A stretch of 64,000 nt of DNA from Bacteroidota bacterium. GTDB taxonomy: Bacteria > Bacteroidota > Bacteroidia > Palsa-965. Location of the stretch: positions 177,045-241,044 of the forward strand of contig VBWE01000002.1 in NCBI GenBank assembly GCA_006218065.1. Direction: 5' to 3'. This document shows, in pieces, positions 8,815 to 18,079 of the stretch. The position numbers and the translations under genes were made by a program. A model generated the notes under the pieces. The model saw only the letters and a list, made by a program, of their open reading frames with translations, was not told where the DNA came from and did not search any database. Each line of letters begins with the position of its first letter. The stretch's first letter is position 1.

Positions 8815-9528
8815 ATGGCAAATAAAGTATCCCAGTACCTGCAGTCGTCCATCGGCAAGAAAACCGTGATGGCTGCCACGGGCCTGTTCCTGGTTGTTTT
8901 CCTGCTCGAGCATTTGTACACCAACGTACTTCTTTTTTTCGGCGACGGCGGAAAAGCATTCAATGACGCTTCGCACGGCATGGTGCACAGCATCATCATC
9001 CGCATCATCGAAGTGGTGCTGTTCGTATCCATCGTGCTGCACGTGATCCAGGCGCTGATGCTCACGGGACAAAACAACAAAGCGCGCCCGGTAAAATATG
9101 CCGTGAGCGGGGTGAGCAAAACGAGCAGCTGGTTTTCGCGCAATATGCTGCTTACCGGGAGTATTATTTTCTTCTTCATCGTCGTGCACCTCTACAATTT
9201 CTTCGTGCCGTACCGTGTAACCGGAACAGTAAACGGCCCCGAAGATCCGGCCAACAACTTAGCCATTGCCGTGGCCGAAGCCCTGGGCGACCCGATGTAT
9301 GCTGCGCTTTACCTCGTTTCGGTTTTATTCCTCGCTTTCCACCTGAATCACGGTTTCCAGTCTGCTTTTCAAACTGCCGGGCTGAACAACCGCCGGTATG
9401 CGCCGCTCTGGAAAATGGCCGGTTCTTTTTTGGCCTTCATTGTATTCGGACTTGGATTTGCATCTTTCCCGGTCCTGTTCTACCTCTCCAAAGTGATGGA
9501 ATGGGACCTGTTGAACTGGGCGAAATAA
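8815..9528 (+). CDS. sdhC: Succinate dehydrogenase cytochrome b subunit
   Basis: Membrane anchor of respiratory complex II, which binds heme and passes electrons from succinate to quinone. 237 residues with five membrane helices, the single-subunit form (SdhC and SdhD fused) used by Bacteroidota and by Wolinella-type fumarate reductases. Helix 1 ([19 protein letters not shown]), helix 2 ([20 protein letters not shown]), helix 4 and helix 5 carry the histidines expected to hold two hemes: H48-region LEHLY, HSIII, VLHVIQ, VVHLYNF and [12 protein letters not shown]. It is the first gene of the operon; sdhA starts 31 bases later. Confidence 0.97.
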   Translation: MANKVSQYLQSSIGKKTVMAATGLFLVVFLLEHLYTNVLLFFGDGGKAFNDASHGMVHSIIIRIIEVVLFVSIVLHVIQALMLTGQNNKARPVKYAVSGVSKTSSWFSRNMLLTGSIIFFFIVVHLYNFFVPYRVTGTVNGPEDPANNLAIAVAEALGDPMYAALYLVSVLFLAFHLNHGFQSAFQTAGLNNRRYAPLWKMAGSFLAFIVFGLGFASFPVLFYLSKVMEWDLLNWAK

Positions 9529-9559
9529 TTTTAGTAAAACGATTATCCTGCACCGCGAT

Positions 9560-11542
9560 ATGAGCAGCAAAATAAATTCCAGAATTCCCGAAGGATCACT
9601 TGAACAGAAGTGGACCACGTACCGTTCAACCACCGCGCTGGTGAACCCGGCCAACAAGCGCAGCCTCGAGATCATCGTCGTGGGCTCCGGGCTTGCGGGC
9701 GCTTCGGCAGCCGCTTCGCTGGCGGAACTGGGTTATAAAGTGAAGTGTTTTTGCTTCCAGGATTCGCCGCGCCGTGCACATTCCATCGCTGCGCAGGGCG
9801 GGATCAACGCCGCGAAAAACTACCAGAACGACGGCGACAGCGTTTACCGTCTTTTCTACGATACGATCAAAGGTGGCGATTACCGCGCCCGCGAAGCCAA
9901 CGTGCATCGCCTGGCCGAAGTCAGCGCCAGCATCATTGACCAGTGCGTGGCCCAGGGCGTTCCTTTTGCGCGGGAGTACGGCGGACTGCTTGCCAACCGT
10001 TCATTCGGCGGAACGCAGGTGCAGCGTACTTTCTACGCTTCGGGCCAGACCGGGCAGCAGCTTTTGCTCGGCGCATACAGCGCGCTCGAACGCCAGGTCG
10101 GTCTCGGCAGCGTGAAAATGTACAACCGCCACGAGATGCTCGAAATTGTGAATATCGAAGGCAAATGCCGCGGCATCATCGCAAGAAATCTCGTTACCGG
10201 TGAAATCACACGCCACTTCGGTCATGCCGTGCTGCTTTGCACCGGCGGTTACGGAAACGTGTTTTTTCTTTCCACCAACGCCATGGGCAGCAACGTTACC
10301 GCCGCCTGGAAGGCGCATAAAAAAGGAGCGTTCTTCGGCAATCCCTGCTTCACGCAGATTCACCCGACCTGTATCCCGGTAAGCGGCGATCACCAGTCGA
10401 AACTGACGCTCATGTCGGAATCGCTGCGTAACGACGGCCGCATCTGGGTTCCGAAAAAGCAGGGCGATACGCGCAAAGCCAGTGAAATCCCGGAAGACGA
10501 ACGCGACTATTACCTCGAGCGCCGTTATCCCGCGTTTGGAAATCTCGTTCCCCGCGACGTGGCTTCGCGCGCGGCAAAAGAACGCTGCGACGCCGGTTAC
10601 GGTGTGGGCGCTTCGAAAATGGCCGTGTATCTCGATTATACCGCAGCTATTGAACGTTACGGGAAAACAAAAGCCACGCAACTCAACGAAAATAATCCCG
10701 GCGAAGCGCGCATCCGCGAACTCGGCAAACAGGTTGTTGCGGAGAAATACGGAAACCTTTTCGAGATGTATGAAAAGATCACCGGCGAAAATCCCTACGA
10801 AGTTCCGATGCGCATTTACCCGGCTGTGCATTATACCATGGGCGGACTCTGGGTGGATTATGAACTGATGACCACTGTTCCCGGGCTTTACGCGCTGGGC
10901 GAAGCGAATTTCAGCGACCACGGTGCAAACCGGCTTGGCGCTTCGGCGCTGATGCAGGGACTGGCCGACGGATACTTCGTGATTCCGTACACGATCGGAA
11001 CATACCTGAGCAACGAGATCCGGACCAAACCGGTTCCCACGGACCACGAAGCATTTGTGGAAGCGGAAAAAGATGTCCGTGAAAATATTGCACGCATGAT
11101 GAACGTGAAAGGCAGCAAAACGGTGGATCATTTCCACAAGCGCCTCGGGAAAATCATGTGGGAAAAATGCGGCATGGCCCGTAACGAAAAAGGACTGAAC
11201 GAAGCGATCGTGGAAATCCGCGCCCTGCGCGAAGAGTTCTGGCGCGATGTCCGTATTCCCGGCTCCGCCGACGAGCTCAATCCCGAACTCGAAAAAGCCG
11301 GCCGCGTGGCCGATTTCCTCGAACTGGGCGAACTCATGTGCATGGATGCGCTGAACCGCGCTGAATCGTGCGGCGGGCATTTCCGCGAAGAATCGCAGGC
11401 CGAAGACGGCGAAGCGATGCGTGATGATGCGAACTTCATGTACGTGGCCGCCTGGGAATATAAAGGGAATACGCAATTCGAAATGCATAAAGAAACACTG
11501 GTGTACGAAAAAGTAAAACCGTCGCAGCGTTCTTATAAATAA
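9560..11542 (+). CDS. sdhA: Succinate dehydrogenase flavoprotein subunit
   Basis: Catalytic subunit that oxidises succinate to fumarate with covalently bound FAD. 660 residues. The dinucleotide-binding loop [11 protein letters not shown] is at 42-52, and H74 in [16 protein letters not shown] is the residue to which FAD is attached. Substrate-site segments [17 protein letters not shown] and [10 protein letters not shown], and the capping-domain return [38 protein letters not shown] (positions 420-460), are all intact. The long C-terminal helical domain ends in the usual way. The 660-residue form is the longer type paired with five-helix cytochrome b subunits. Spacing to sdhB is 22 bases. Confidence 0.97.
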   Translation: MSSKINSRIPEGSLEQKWTTYRSTTALVNPANKRSLEIIVVGSGLAGASAAASLAELGYKVKCFCFQDSPRRAHSIAAQGGINAAKNYQNDGDSVYRLFYDTIKGGDYRAREANVHRLAEVSASIIDQCVAQGVPFAREYGGLLANRSFGGTQVQRTFYASGQTGQQLLLGAYSALERQVGLGSVKMYNRHEMLEIVNIEGKCRGIIARNLVTGEITRHFGHAVLLCTGGYGNVFFLSTNAMGSNVTAAWKAHKKGAFFGNPCFTQIHPTCIPVSGDHQSKLTLMSESLRNDGRIWVPKKQGDTRKASEIPEDERDYYLERRYPAFGNLVPRDVASRAAKERCDAGYGVGASKMAVYLDYTAAIERYGKTKATQLNENNPGEARIRELGKQVVAEKYGNLFEMYEKITGENPYEVPMRIYPAVHYTMGGLWVDYELMTTVPGLYALGEANFSDHGANRLGASALMQGLADGYFVIPYTIGTYLSNEIRTKPVPTDHEAFVEAEKDVRENIARMMNVKGSKTVDHFHKRLGKIMWEKCGMARNEKGLNEAIVEIRALREEFWRDVRIPGSADELNPELEKAGRVADFLELGELMCMDALNRAESCGGHFREESQAEDGEAMRDDANFMYVAAWEYKGNTQFEMHKETLVYEKVKPSQRSYK

Positions 11543-11564
11543 TCTTCGTGAAATACCGGATACT

Positions 11565-12341
11565 ATGAAACTGACACTCAAAGTCTGGAGACAAAAGAAC
11601 GCCAAAGACAGCGGCAAGTTCGCCACGTACCAGCTGAACGAAGTATCGCCCGACATGTCGTTCCTCGAAATGTTCGACGTGCTGAACGAAGAACTGGTGG
11701 GCAAAGGAGAAGACCCCGTTGCTTTCGATCACGACTGCCGCGAAGGCATTTGCGGGATGTGCAGCATGTACATCAACGGGCGTGCGCACGGGCCGATGAG
11801 CGGCACAACCACCTGCCAGTTGCACATGCGCAAATTCAAAGACGGTGATACGATTACCGTGGAGCCCTGGCGTGCCGGCGCTTTCCCGGTTCTGAAAGAT
11901 CTCGTGGTGGATCGTTCGGCATTCGACCGCATCATCGCCGCAGGCGGTTATGTTTCGGTAAATACCGGCAGCGCCAAAGACGCGAACAATATTCCCGTGC
12001 CCAAGCACGATGCCGACGCGGCTTTTGCAGCAGCAGCCTGTATCGGTTGCGGGGCCTGTGTGGCAGCATGTAAAAATGCTTCGGCTATGCTTTTTGCTTC
12101 GGCTAAAATTTCACAGCTTGCGCTTCTTCCCCAGGGAAAAGTGGAGCGCACCGACCGCGTACTGAATATGGTGAAACAGATGGACGCCGAAGGTTTCGGC
12201 AGTTGCACCAACACCGGTTCATGCGAAGCGGAATGCCCCAAAAATATTTCACTCGAAAATATCGCCACGATGAACCGCGAATACCTGCTCGCTACGGTAA
12301 GCAAGCAGCCTGACTTCGGCGGAACCGGCGGCGCAGGTTGA
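11565..12341 (+). CDS. sdhB: Succinate dehydrogenase iron-sulfur subunit
   Basis: Electron-transfer subunit of complex II. 258 residues with three clusters readable from cysteines: [2Fe-2S] from C58, C63, C66 and C84 ([10 protein letters not shown]...C); [4Fe-4S] from C159, C162 and C165 (CIGCGAC); and [3Fe-4S] with C169, C214, C220 and C224 shared among the last two ([14 protein letters not shown]). The order and spacing fit the family. It is the last gene of the operon and is followed by a strong terminator. Confidence 0.97.
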   Translation: MKLTLKVWRQKNAKDSGKFATYQLNEVSPDMSFLEMFDVLNEELVGKGEDPVAFDHDCREGICGMCSMYINGRAHGPMSGTTTCQLHMRKFKDGDTITVEPWRAGAFPVLKDLVVDRSAFDRIIAAGGYVSVNTGSAKDANNIPVPKHDADAAFAAAACIGCGACVAACKNASAMLFASAKISQLALLPQGKVERTDRVLNMVKQMDAEGFGSCTNTGSCEAECPKNISLENIATMNREYLLATVSKQPDFGGTGGAG

Positions 12342-12363
12342 TTTGCTGCTGTAAAACAGTCGC

Positions 12364-12404
12364 AAAAAATCCCCGCTGAAAAAATATTCCGGCGGGGATT
12401 TTTT
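12364..12404 (+). terminator. Terminator of the sdhCAB operon (works in both directions)
   Basis: An AAAATCCCCGC stem pairs with GCGGGGATTTT around a 15-base loop, ending in a run of T. The A-run on the left gives a T-run on the other strand, so it can also stop the convergent gene 12419-14446. Confidence 0.9.
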
Positions 12405-12418
12405 ATGCGCAATGCTTT

Positions 12419-14446
12419 TTATTTTTTCCGCGGCTCCATTCTCGTCTTCAGGTTAAACAGCGGGATATCCGCCGTAAGCCCTATGTTGATCATCTTCCAC
12501 GCCGGTGCGGTGATCGTAGTGTTATTGGTGATATCGATCTTGCGCAAATCCGGACCGTATTGCGTCCCCAGGTGGATGGCAAGCGGACTGTTCCGGATCC
12601 CGATAATCCCGTAAATGCCCGGCGCCCATACATTCTGCCACTGCAGTGTGGGCAATTGCGTGGAGCCATCCTGCAACCGGAAAGAAGTAATTGCACCGAC
12701 ATCGATCAGCGGAAGAAAAATGCTGAATGACCAGCCGTCTTTTTGAAGCGGCTTGGCGGTCGTCGATTGGTTCGGGCGTTTAAATCCCCAACTGAAAGCA
12801 AGGCCTACCGGTGCGGTGAAACCATAATGCCATCCTTTGCTGTTGGCTTTCGTGATGGAATCGTTTCCGATCAGTTTTTCGTAGCCGCCGAAAAATCCTG
12901 CATAGCTGTTGATGGCAAGATTGAAATAGCTGTCGCGCTTGATGCGGTAACTGCCCACGGGCAAAGCGGCGGATTCCAGTGCGTCCACCATTTCTTCGGA
13001 TGATTGTGCATTGATAATCGTTACCATGAAGGTGCCGTATTTGCTGAGGTTGGTTTTCAGGGTATCGTTTTTAACAAATTCATTGCTCAGCTTTATGGCA
13101 ACGGTAAGCGCCACACCGTATTGCCTGTTATTGACGGCGCCGATCATCTGCAGGATATCATCCGCCAGGGGCAGGTAAATGTTTTTCATGTCGGCAGCCG
13201 CAGTCATCGCTGACCCGGTCCAGCTTTTGATTTCTGTGATCACTGCCGTAAAACGAAAAACAGAAGAGGCATAGCCGATGAAATCATCGACCGTGGCTTT
13301 GTCCAGTTTTGATTTAGCGTTATTCAGCTGAAGCTGCATCTGGTCAAGTTCCTGTGCGACGGATCCGAGGTACGAACAGAAAATGACTCCCGAATTGGTC
13401 AGCCCGTTAATAATATCGGTCAATAATTTTCCATTGAATTTGATCTTCGCCAGTACATCTTTTTCCCGTTCGTACATCAGCCCGAGAAAAAGCTGGCGCA
13501 ACCGGGCATTGCCCGGAAGAGTGAGTTGCTGTACCTGTGCAGATGTAGCCCAGAAGCGCGTGGGATTGCCGGAGCCGAGGCTTCGCGAGATCACTCCTCC
13601 CAACCGCATGGTGGAAGCCAGGTCGTTGCCGGTGAGTGAATCCAGCCAGTTCGAACTGCTGACCTGGTCGATGACCTGCGGCGGCGTGGCCCCGTTCTCC
13701 ATTGCCCCGAGCGCCTGCGCGTAAAGAACAAAAACATAAAAACCGTCTGTACGGTTTGCTTTCGGTGTTTTTTTCAGCAGCAATTGCGTGATGTTCTCCG
13801 GCATGCTTTCGAAATCCGCATTGAAATCTTCCGAAAGCGTTTTCAGAAAACTGGTGTAGTTGTATGGTTCAACGGTTTTCAGTAAAGTAGTCGTATTCGG
13901 GAACAGGATCGTCAGCGAATTGTCCTTCGAAAGAACTTCCCTGAATTTATCGAGATAGGCGATGTTGATCTCCTGTTTGAATCGTTCCGCGATGAAAGAG
14001 CCGATCGCATCGATGGCCATGGTGGGAGAGGGCAGGCCCGCTACGCCGCCGGTTCCCGACTGTGGAAGTGCGGGAGAAGTGCCGGGTGATGCAGTTTTTT
14101 TTGTTTTGTAGCTCAGTGAACCGGAACTGAAAACCTGGTCGAGGAACGGGTTTGTCGGTTGGAACATGGCCACAGCTACCGTATCAGGGATTTTTTTATC
14201 CGTTGCATTTGTATTGACTGCTTTCCTGTTTACGCTGAACGCGTTCTGCTTATAGGCATTCATAATGCGCATGACGGCTTCCACGTCGGCGGAATCTTTC
14301 ACCGGTTTGCCGAGCAGCATATCCAGTACAAGCGCATCCTGGAGCGGTACTCCCGTTGGCATCAGCTGTGAAGATTGTTGTGCATGTAAATTCATGCCGG
14401 CGGCGAGAAAAAATCCGGCGAGGAAAAAGCGTTTTATTTTTTTCAT
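12419..14446 (-). CDS. Large secreted or outer-membrane protein, unknown
   Basis: 675 residues with a clear signal peptide (MKKIKRFFLAGFFLAAGMNLHAQ). The first 450 residues are mostly helical, with no recognisable domain. The last 170 (from about GFFGGYEKLIG) alternate in polarity and contain GLAFSWGF, SFSIFLPLIDVGAI and APGIYGIIGIRNSPLAIHLG, which look like the closing strands of an outer-membrane barrel. I do not recognise the family. It lies 18 bases downstream of a trypsin-like protease gene on the same strand, so the two probably form an operon and may act together at the cell surface. Confidence 0.7.
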   Translation of the reverse strand: MKKIKRFFLAGFFLAAGMNLHAQQSSQLMPTGVPLQDALVLDMLLGKPVKDSADVEAVMRIMNAYKQNAFSVNRKAVNTNATDKKIPDTVAVAMFQPTNPFLDQVFSSGSLSYKTKKTASPGTSPALPQSGTGGVAGLPSPTMAIDAIGSFIAERFKQEINIAYLDKFREVLSKDNSLTILFPNTTTLLKTVEPYNYTSFLKTLSEDFNADFESMPENITQLLLKKTPKANRTDGFYVFVLYAQALGAMENGATPPQVIDQVSSSNWLDSLTGNDLASTMRLGGVISRSLGSGNPTRFWATSAQVQQLTLPGNARLRQLFLGLMYEREKDVLAKIKFNGKLLTDIINGLTNSGVIFCSYLGSVAQELDQMQLQLNNAKSKLDKATVDDFIGYASSVFRFTAVITEIKSWTGSAMTAAADMKNIYLPLADDILQMIGAVNNRQYGVALTVAIKLSNEFVKNDTLKTNLSKYGTFMVTIINAQSSEEMVDALESAALPVGSYRIKRDSYFNLAINSYAGFFGGYEKLIGNDSITKANSKGWHYGFTAPVGLAFSWGFKRPNQSTTAKPLQKDGWSFSIFLPLIDVGAITSFRLQDGSTQLPTLQWQNVWAPGIYGIIGIRNSPLAIHLGTQYGPDLRKIDITNNTTITAPAWKMINIGLTADIPLFNLKTRMEPRKK

Positions 14447-14464
14447 GGTGTGTGTGGTTTCTTT

Positions 14465-15286
14465 TCAATAAATAGTCATCCCGAGAAAATTCAGAATCGC
14501 ATCCATCGGGATAGCGTACGTGAACTGCTGATCACTTCCGATGACCATGCCCAAAGCAAAAGCGCCGTCGTGAATCATGGCGCCGGAATCGCCGGGCTGG
14601 CTGACCGGCTGCGGATTATTTCCCGGCACGCCGGAGATGGCGATCAGCTGGCTCATCTGCACCAGTTGCCCGTTGTACGAAAAAGAAGCGGTTGCATTAT
14701 AATTAACGATAAACCCGTTGCGCATACCCGTGCTGAAGCCAAGCATGGTGACCGCAGTCTGGCTGATCTTATCCTGTTCAGTCACCGCCCGGTATTGATT
14801 AAAGCCGGCAGCGGGCTGAATTGCGCCGAGCTGTTCGGGCGAAAGAGAAACAAGCGCAACATCAAGCGTATTGGTAAAAACAGCAAAGGCCCAGGTTCCC
14901 AGCGGCGTGGGAACAGGCTGTTCAATCACAGGCAGGATGCCCGATCCGGGTTGCAGGTACCCGCCGTAATTGGATGCGCTGCCCCGGGTCATCACATGGC
15001 TGCAGGTGAGCAGGTAGAATTGCCCGTTGCCCTGCAAAGCGCAGCAAACCGTGCCTTCGAAAAACGGGTATTCCTGCGTGGCGAGCCCGCTGCCCGGACC
15101 GCTGTGTGGTTGTGCGAGCTGCGGATCGTGCGGTATAAAAAACGGCGAAGTCTTGCCTGTCATAAAAAACGGGGCCGGTGTTTCTGCAGAAAAAAGCATC
15201 AGCGCTGCCTGCTGGTCGGGATCGGCAGGGCAATTTGTAAAATATATTGCAGGGGAAACAGAAAAACTGCGGAGAAAAATCAACAA
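14465..15286 (-). CDS. Trypsin-like serine protease (S1-type triad)
   Basis: The catalytic triad of a chymotrypsin-fold protease can be read directly: H97 in LLTCSHVM, D142 in TLDVALVSLS and S234 in PGDSGAMI, in the right order and spacing. C96 before the histidine is unusual but tolerated. Around the triad are the expected strands (FEGTVCCALQGNGQFY, TMLGFSTGMRNG, LGMVIGSDQQFTYAIPMDAIL), so this looks like an active enzyme and not a pseudogene. Its start is uncertain: TTG 15286 gives 273 residues without a signal peptide, ATG 15199 gives 244. With no export signal visible, it may be cytoplasmic or use an unusual N-terminus. It leads the operon with the secreted protein behind it. Confidence 0.72.
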   Translation of the reverse strand: MLIFLRSFSVSPAIYFTNCPADPDQQAALMLFSAETPAPFFMTGKTSPFFIPHDPQLAQPHSGPGSGLATQEYPFFEGTVCCALQGNGQFYLLTCSHVMTRGSASNYGGYLQPGSGILPVIEQPVPTPLGTWAFAVFTNTLDVALVSLSPEQLGAIQPAAGFNQYRAVTEQDKISQTAVTMLGFSTGMRNGFIVNYNATASFSYNGQLVQMSQLIAISGVPGNNPQPVSQPGDSGAMIHDGAFALGMVIGSDQQFTYAIPMDAILNFLGMTIY

Positions 15287-15423
15287 CAGCTAAAACCGTT
15301 GAAAAGTCACGTTATAAAAGGAGCAACCGCTTTTCGTCCTGTTTGTAATACTCCCGAGGGGCATTCCGGACAAAAAACGGCTGCTTTTAACGTTTTTCAG
15401 CAAAAATCATTCCATGTTTCGCT

Positions 15424-15445
15424 TTTTACCAGTAATTTGGTAAAA
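15424..15445. promoter_or_regulatory. Inverted-repeat operator candidate in front of rpoN
   Basis: TTTTACCA (15424-15431) and TGGTAAAA (15438-15445) are perfect inverted repeats around six bases, ending 19 bases before the rpoN start. The spacer and right arm hold a near -7 sequence (TAATTTGG), so a bound protein could block the promoter. It is too short of G/C and T-tract to be a terminator. Confidence 0.45.
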
Positions 15446-15464
15446 TCGTTGCCAGAACAGGCTT

Positions 15465-16958
15465 ATGCTAAAGCAGGGATTATATCAGAAGCAGCTCCAG
15501 AAGCTCTCTCCGCAGCAGATTCAACTGATGAAACTGCTGCAGTTGCCCACCGTGGCCCTGGAGCAGCGCATCAAGGAAGAGATTGAAACCAATCCTGCGC
15601 TCGAAGAGGGCCGGGAAGAGGAAGATGACGATCGCAAAGACGATATCTCGGAAGACGACGACGGCGTTTTTGACAATAAGGAAGAAGGCGCAGACGACGG
15701 GGATGACGAGCGCCGGAAAGAAAAAGACGATTTTACGCTTGACGAATACATGGACGAGGACGAAGGATATTCGTACCGCGAACATGTAAACAATTCGAGT
15801 CCCGACGACGAACGCCGCGAATCGCCGCTTTCGCAGGGGCCCGGTTTCCAGGAACTTTTGCTTTCGCAGCTCGGGTTGCACGACCTGGACGATCAGCAGT
15901 ACCATATCGCTTCATACCTGCTCGGGAACCTGGACGAAGACGGTTACCTGCGCCGGGATCTGGATGCGATCGTGGATGATATCGCTTTTACACAGAATAT
16001 CACCACCACAACGGATGAATTACAGACGCTGTTGAAAGTGATCCAGCAATTCGATCCGCCGGGCATCGGCGCGCGCGACCTGCAGGAATGCCTGCTGCTC
16101 CAGCTTCGCCGCAAACGCCCGCGCACCGAGTTCACTATCCTGGCCATCCGTGTGATCGAAGAACACATGGAAGAATTTTCCAAAAAACATTACGAAAAAA
16201 TTTCGCGCCGGCTCGGCATTACCGAAGAGTCGCTGAAAATGGTGATTAAGGAAATCGTAAAGCTCAACCCGCGCCCGGGCAATTCAGCCGCCGATTCGCA
16301 GCGCATGGTGCAGGATATCGTTCCCGATTTTTATGTTTTCGCCAACGAAGCCGGGAAACTCGAACTCCAGGTCAATTCGCGCAATGTGCCCGACCTGCGC
16401 GTCAGCAACATGTACCAGGGCATGCTGCAGCAATACGCCAAGAGCAAGGAAAAAAGCACGAAAGAAGCCGTTCCGTTCATCAAGCAGAAAATCGATTCGG
16501 CCAAATGGTTCATCGATGCGCTGCGCCAGCGCCAGAATACGTTATTACTGACGATGGACGCGATCATGAATCACCAGAAAGAATTTTTCCTGCAGGGCGA
16601 TGAAACCAAGCTGAAGCCGATGATCCTGAAAGACATCGCCGATAAAGTAGGTCTCGATATTTCCACCGTTTCCCGCGTGGCGAACAGCAAATACGTACAA
16701 ACGCCTTACGGCACGTTCCTGCTCAAGTTCTTTTTCTCCGAGTCGCTTTCTACCGACAGCGGCGAAGAAGTATCGACGCGCGAAGTGAAAAAAATTCTGT
16801 CCGACTGCATCGAAGCCGAAGACAAACACGATCCGCTGACAGACGACGCGCTTGCGAAAATTCTCAAAGACCGCGGGTACAATATCGCGCGCCGCACGGT
16901 TGCCAAGTATCGCGAGCAGATGGATATTCCCGTTGCACGCATGCGTAAACAACTGTAA
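15465..16958 (+). CDS. rpoN: RNA polymerase sigma-54 factor
   Basis: Alternative sigma factor that needs enhancer-binding AAA+ activators. 497 residues in the standard three-part form: region I with glutamine and leucine repeats (LQKLSPQQIQLMKLLQLP, 11-28); a very acidic region II (about 48-115, DEEDDD type); and the core-binding and DNA-binding region III. The RpoN box ARRTVAKYRE is at 475-484 and the helix-turn-helix (KDIADKVGLDISTVSRVANSKY) at about 388-410. The downstream gene starts four bases after the stop. An NtrY-like kinase is also in the window at 53501, but no NtrC-type activator is. Confidence 0.97.
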   Translation: MLKQGLYQKQLQKLSPQQIQLMKLLQLPTVALEQRIKEEIETNPALEEGREEEDDDRKDDISEDDDGVFDNKEEGADDGDDERRKEKDDFTLDEYMDEDEGYSYREHVNNSSPDDERRESPLSQGPGFQELLLSQLGLHDLDDQQYHIASYLLGNLDEDGYLRRDLDAIVDDIAFTQNITTTTDELQTLLKVIQQFDPPGIGARDLQECLLLQLRRKRPRTEFTILAIRVIEEHMEEFSKKHYEKISRRLGITEESLKMVIKEIVKLNPRPGNSAADSQRMVQDIVPDFYVFANEAGKLELQVNSRNVPDLRVSNMYQGMLQQYAKSKEKSTKEAVPFIKQKIDSAKWFIDALRQRQNTLLLTMDAIMNHQKEFFLQGDETKLKPMILKDIADKVGLDISTVSRVANSKYVQTPYGTFLLKFFFSESLSTDSGEEVSTREVKKILSDCIEAEDKHDPLTDDALAKILKDRGYNIARRTVAKYREQMDIPVARMRKQL

Positions 16959-16961
16959 CGG

Positions 16962-17630
16962 ATGAACGGGCAGGTTTTTGAAACGTCGAAAAACGAGCGA
17001 ACCGCCGCCAGTATCCTTTCCTGGATTTTTCATCCCATACTGATGGTGAGCTACGCCAGCGCACTGTACTTCGTCGCTTTTCCCTACATCCGCATTACGG
17101 CCAATACGGAGCGTGTGCAACTGATGCTGCTGATGATCCTGCTGCTTACTTTTTTCCTGCCGGGACTTTCTACGTTCATCATGTTCCGCCGCGGACGTTT
17201 AAGCCAGATGCAGCTTGGCGAGCGGAAAGAACGATTGTTCCCGCTCGTGTACACGGCAATCATTTACATGATCGCTTTATTTATGATCCGCGGAAAAGGA
17301 TTTCCCGGTTTTATAGAAGTCTTCCTGCTGGGTTCCATCGCTTCGCTGCTCCTTGCGTCCGTGATCAATTTCCGGGTGAAGGTCAGTTTGCATGCGCTCG
17401 GCATCGGCGGCCTGGCCGGCGGCATGCTGGCTGCGTATCTTCATCTGCAGCACGGGAACCTGTGGATACTGGCGCTGATCTTCCTGCTCTGCGGGATGAT
17501 CGGAACGGCGCGCCTTGTTTTACATGCCCATCGCCCGGGCGAAATTTATCTGGGCTTATTATCAGGCTTTTGCATCGAATTCTGCGCAGTTTTTTTCCTC
17601 GCATTTGGCAGACTGGAATTCTTATCGTAA
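16962..17630 (+). CDS. Membrane protein, possibly a degenerate PAP2-fold protein
   Basis: 222 residues and six membrane helices. Three segments lie in the order expected for PAP2 phosphatases: GERKERLFPL (for KxxxxxxRP), SLHALGIGG (for SGH) and RLVLHAHRPGEIYLG (for SRxxxxxHxxxD). The residues are only partly conserved, so it may bind lipid phosphates without acting as a classic phosphatase. Its start is four bases after rpoN, so it is co-transcribed with that gene, an arrangement I believe is seen in other Bacteroidota. Its stop codon (17628-17630) falls inside the promoter/operator of arsR. Confidence 0.55.
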   Translation: MNGQVFETSKNERTAASILSWIFHPILMVSYASALYFVAFPYIRITANTERVQLMLLMILLLTFFLPGLSTFIMFRRGRLSQMQLGERKERLFPLVYTAIIYMIALFMIRGKGFPGFIEVFLLGSIASLLLASVINFRVKVSLHALGIGGLAGGMLAAYLHLQHGNLWILALIFLLCGMIGTARLVLHAHRPGEIYLGLLSGFCIEFCAVFFLAFGRLEFLS

Positions 17631-17635
17631 TATTG
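17604..17635 (+). promoter_or_regulatory. arsR promoter
   Basis: TTTG at 17604-17607, exactly 20 bases, then TAATATTG at 17628-17635: one mismatch from TAnnTTTG. The ATG follows 20 bases after the box. The -7 box lies in the middle of the ArsR-type operator, so binding would exclude RNA polymerase. Confidence 0.65.
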
Positions 17636-17639
17636 CGAT
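17624..17639. promoter_or_regulatory. ArsR operator, box 1
   Basis: ATCGTAATATTGCGAT, a 16-base palindrome with one mismatched pair. Symmetric A/T-rich centres with CG steps are typical of ArsR/SmtB sites. It covers the arsR -7 box and is repeated with 13 of 16 identical bases at 18000-18015. Confidence 0.6.
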
Positions 17640-17654
17640 GAATTTAGAATTCCG

Positions 17655-17981
17655 ATGGGACTTTCAAAAACAGACGAATTTACCGTAAAGGATGTCAAGC
17701 TGTCGCTGGTGGCCAAAGCGCTGGCGCATCCGGCGCGGGTGGCGATTCTCCAACTGCTCGTGGAAAAGCAAAGCTGTATCTGCGGCGATATTGTTGACGA
17801 ACTTCCGTTGTCGCAGAGCACCGTTTCGCAGCACCTGAAGGAGTTGAAGGAAGCCGGTCTGATCAAAGGCGACATCGAAGGGAAAACGGTTTGCTACTGT
17901 ATCGACGCGGATAACTGGGCGAAAGCCAAAGAAGCGTTCGGGCAGTTTTTCCGTTCCTTCAAGGGGAATAGTTGCTGCTGA
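17655..17981 (+). CDS. arsR: ArsR-family arsenic-responsive repressor
   Basis: 108-residue winged-helix repressor. The helix-turn-helix ([19 protein letters not shown]) is at 55-73 and the wing ([10 protein letters not shown]) follows. Two cysteine groups could sense As(III): C36 and C38 (QSCICGDIV) before helix 3, and C107-C108 at the very end (GNSCC), with C81 and C83 in the wing. The family releases its operator when trivalent arsenic or antimony binds three cysteines. The operator-like palindrome over its promoter and a second one downstream fit self-control and control of arsM. It opens the arsenic block. Confidence 0.93.
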   Translation: MGLSKTDEFTVKDVKLSLVAKALAHPARVAILQLLVEKQSCICGDIVDELPLSQSTVSQHLKELKEAGLIKGDIEGKTVCYCIDADNWAKAKEAFGQFFRSFKGNSCC

Positions 17982-17999
17982 TTTTTTTTGACCGAATCC

Positions 18000-18015
18000 A
18001 TCGTCAGATTACGAT
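18000..18015. promoter_or_regulatory. ArsR operator, box 2
   Basis: ATCGTCAGATTACGAT, with arms ATCGT and ACGAT, is 13/16 identical to box 1 at 17624-17639. It lies 19 bases after the arsR stop and 64 bases before the cysteine-rich peptide. TTTG at 17987-17990 is in front of it, but the matching -7 box is weak. Confidence 0.55.
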
Positions 18016-18079
18016 CAATTAAACCGCCGAACCAATTCCCCGCTCTGCGGAAAAGGGTGAGGCCTAAAAACAAAACAAC

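Noticed and set aside
10001-11704. A 567-codon open frame on the minus strand opposite sdhA and the start of sdhB
   Set aside because: It is the mirror of strongly conserved sdhA codons (G/C at the third position keeps the frame open). Its protein is rich in H, F and R without domains.
14450-15586. A 378-codon plus-strand frame opposite the trypsin-like protease
   Set aside because: The minus strand has a complete catalytic triad; the plus-strand product has low-complexity R/K/C content and overlaps the start of rpoN.
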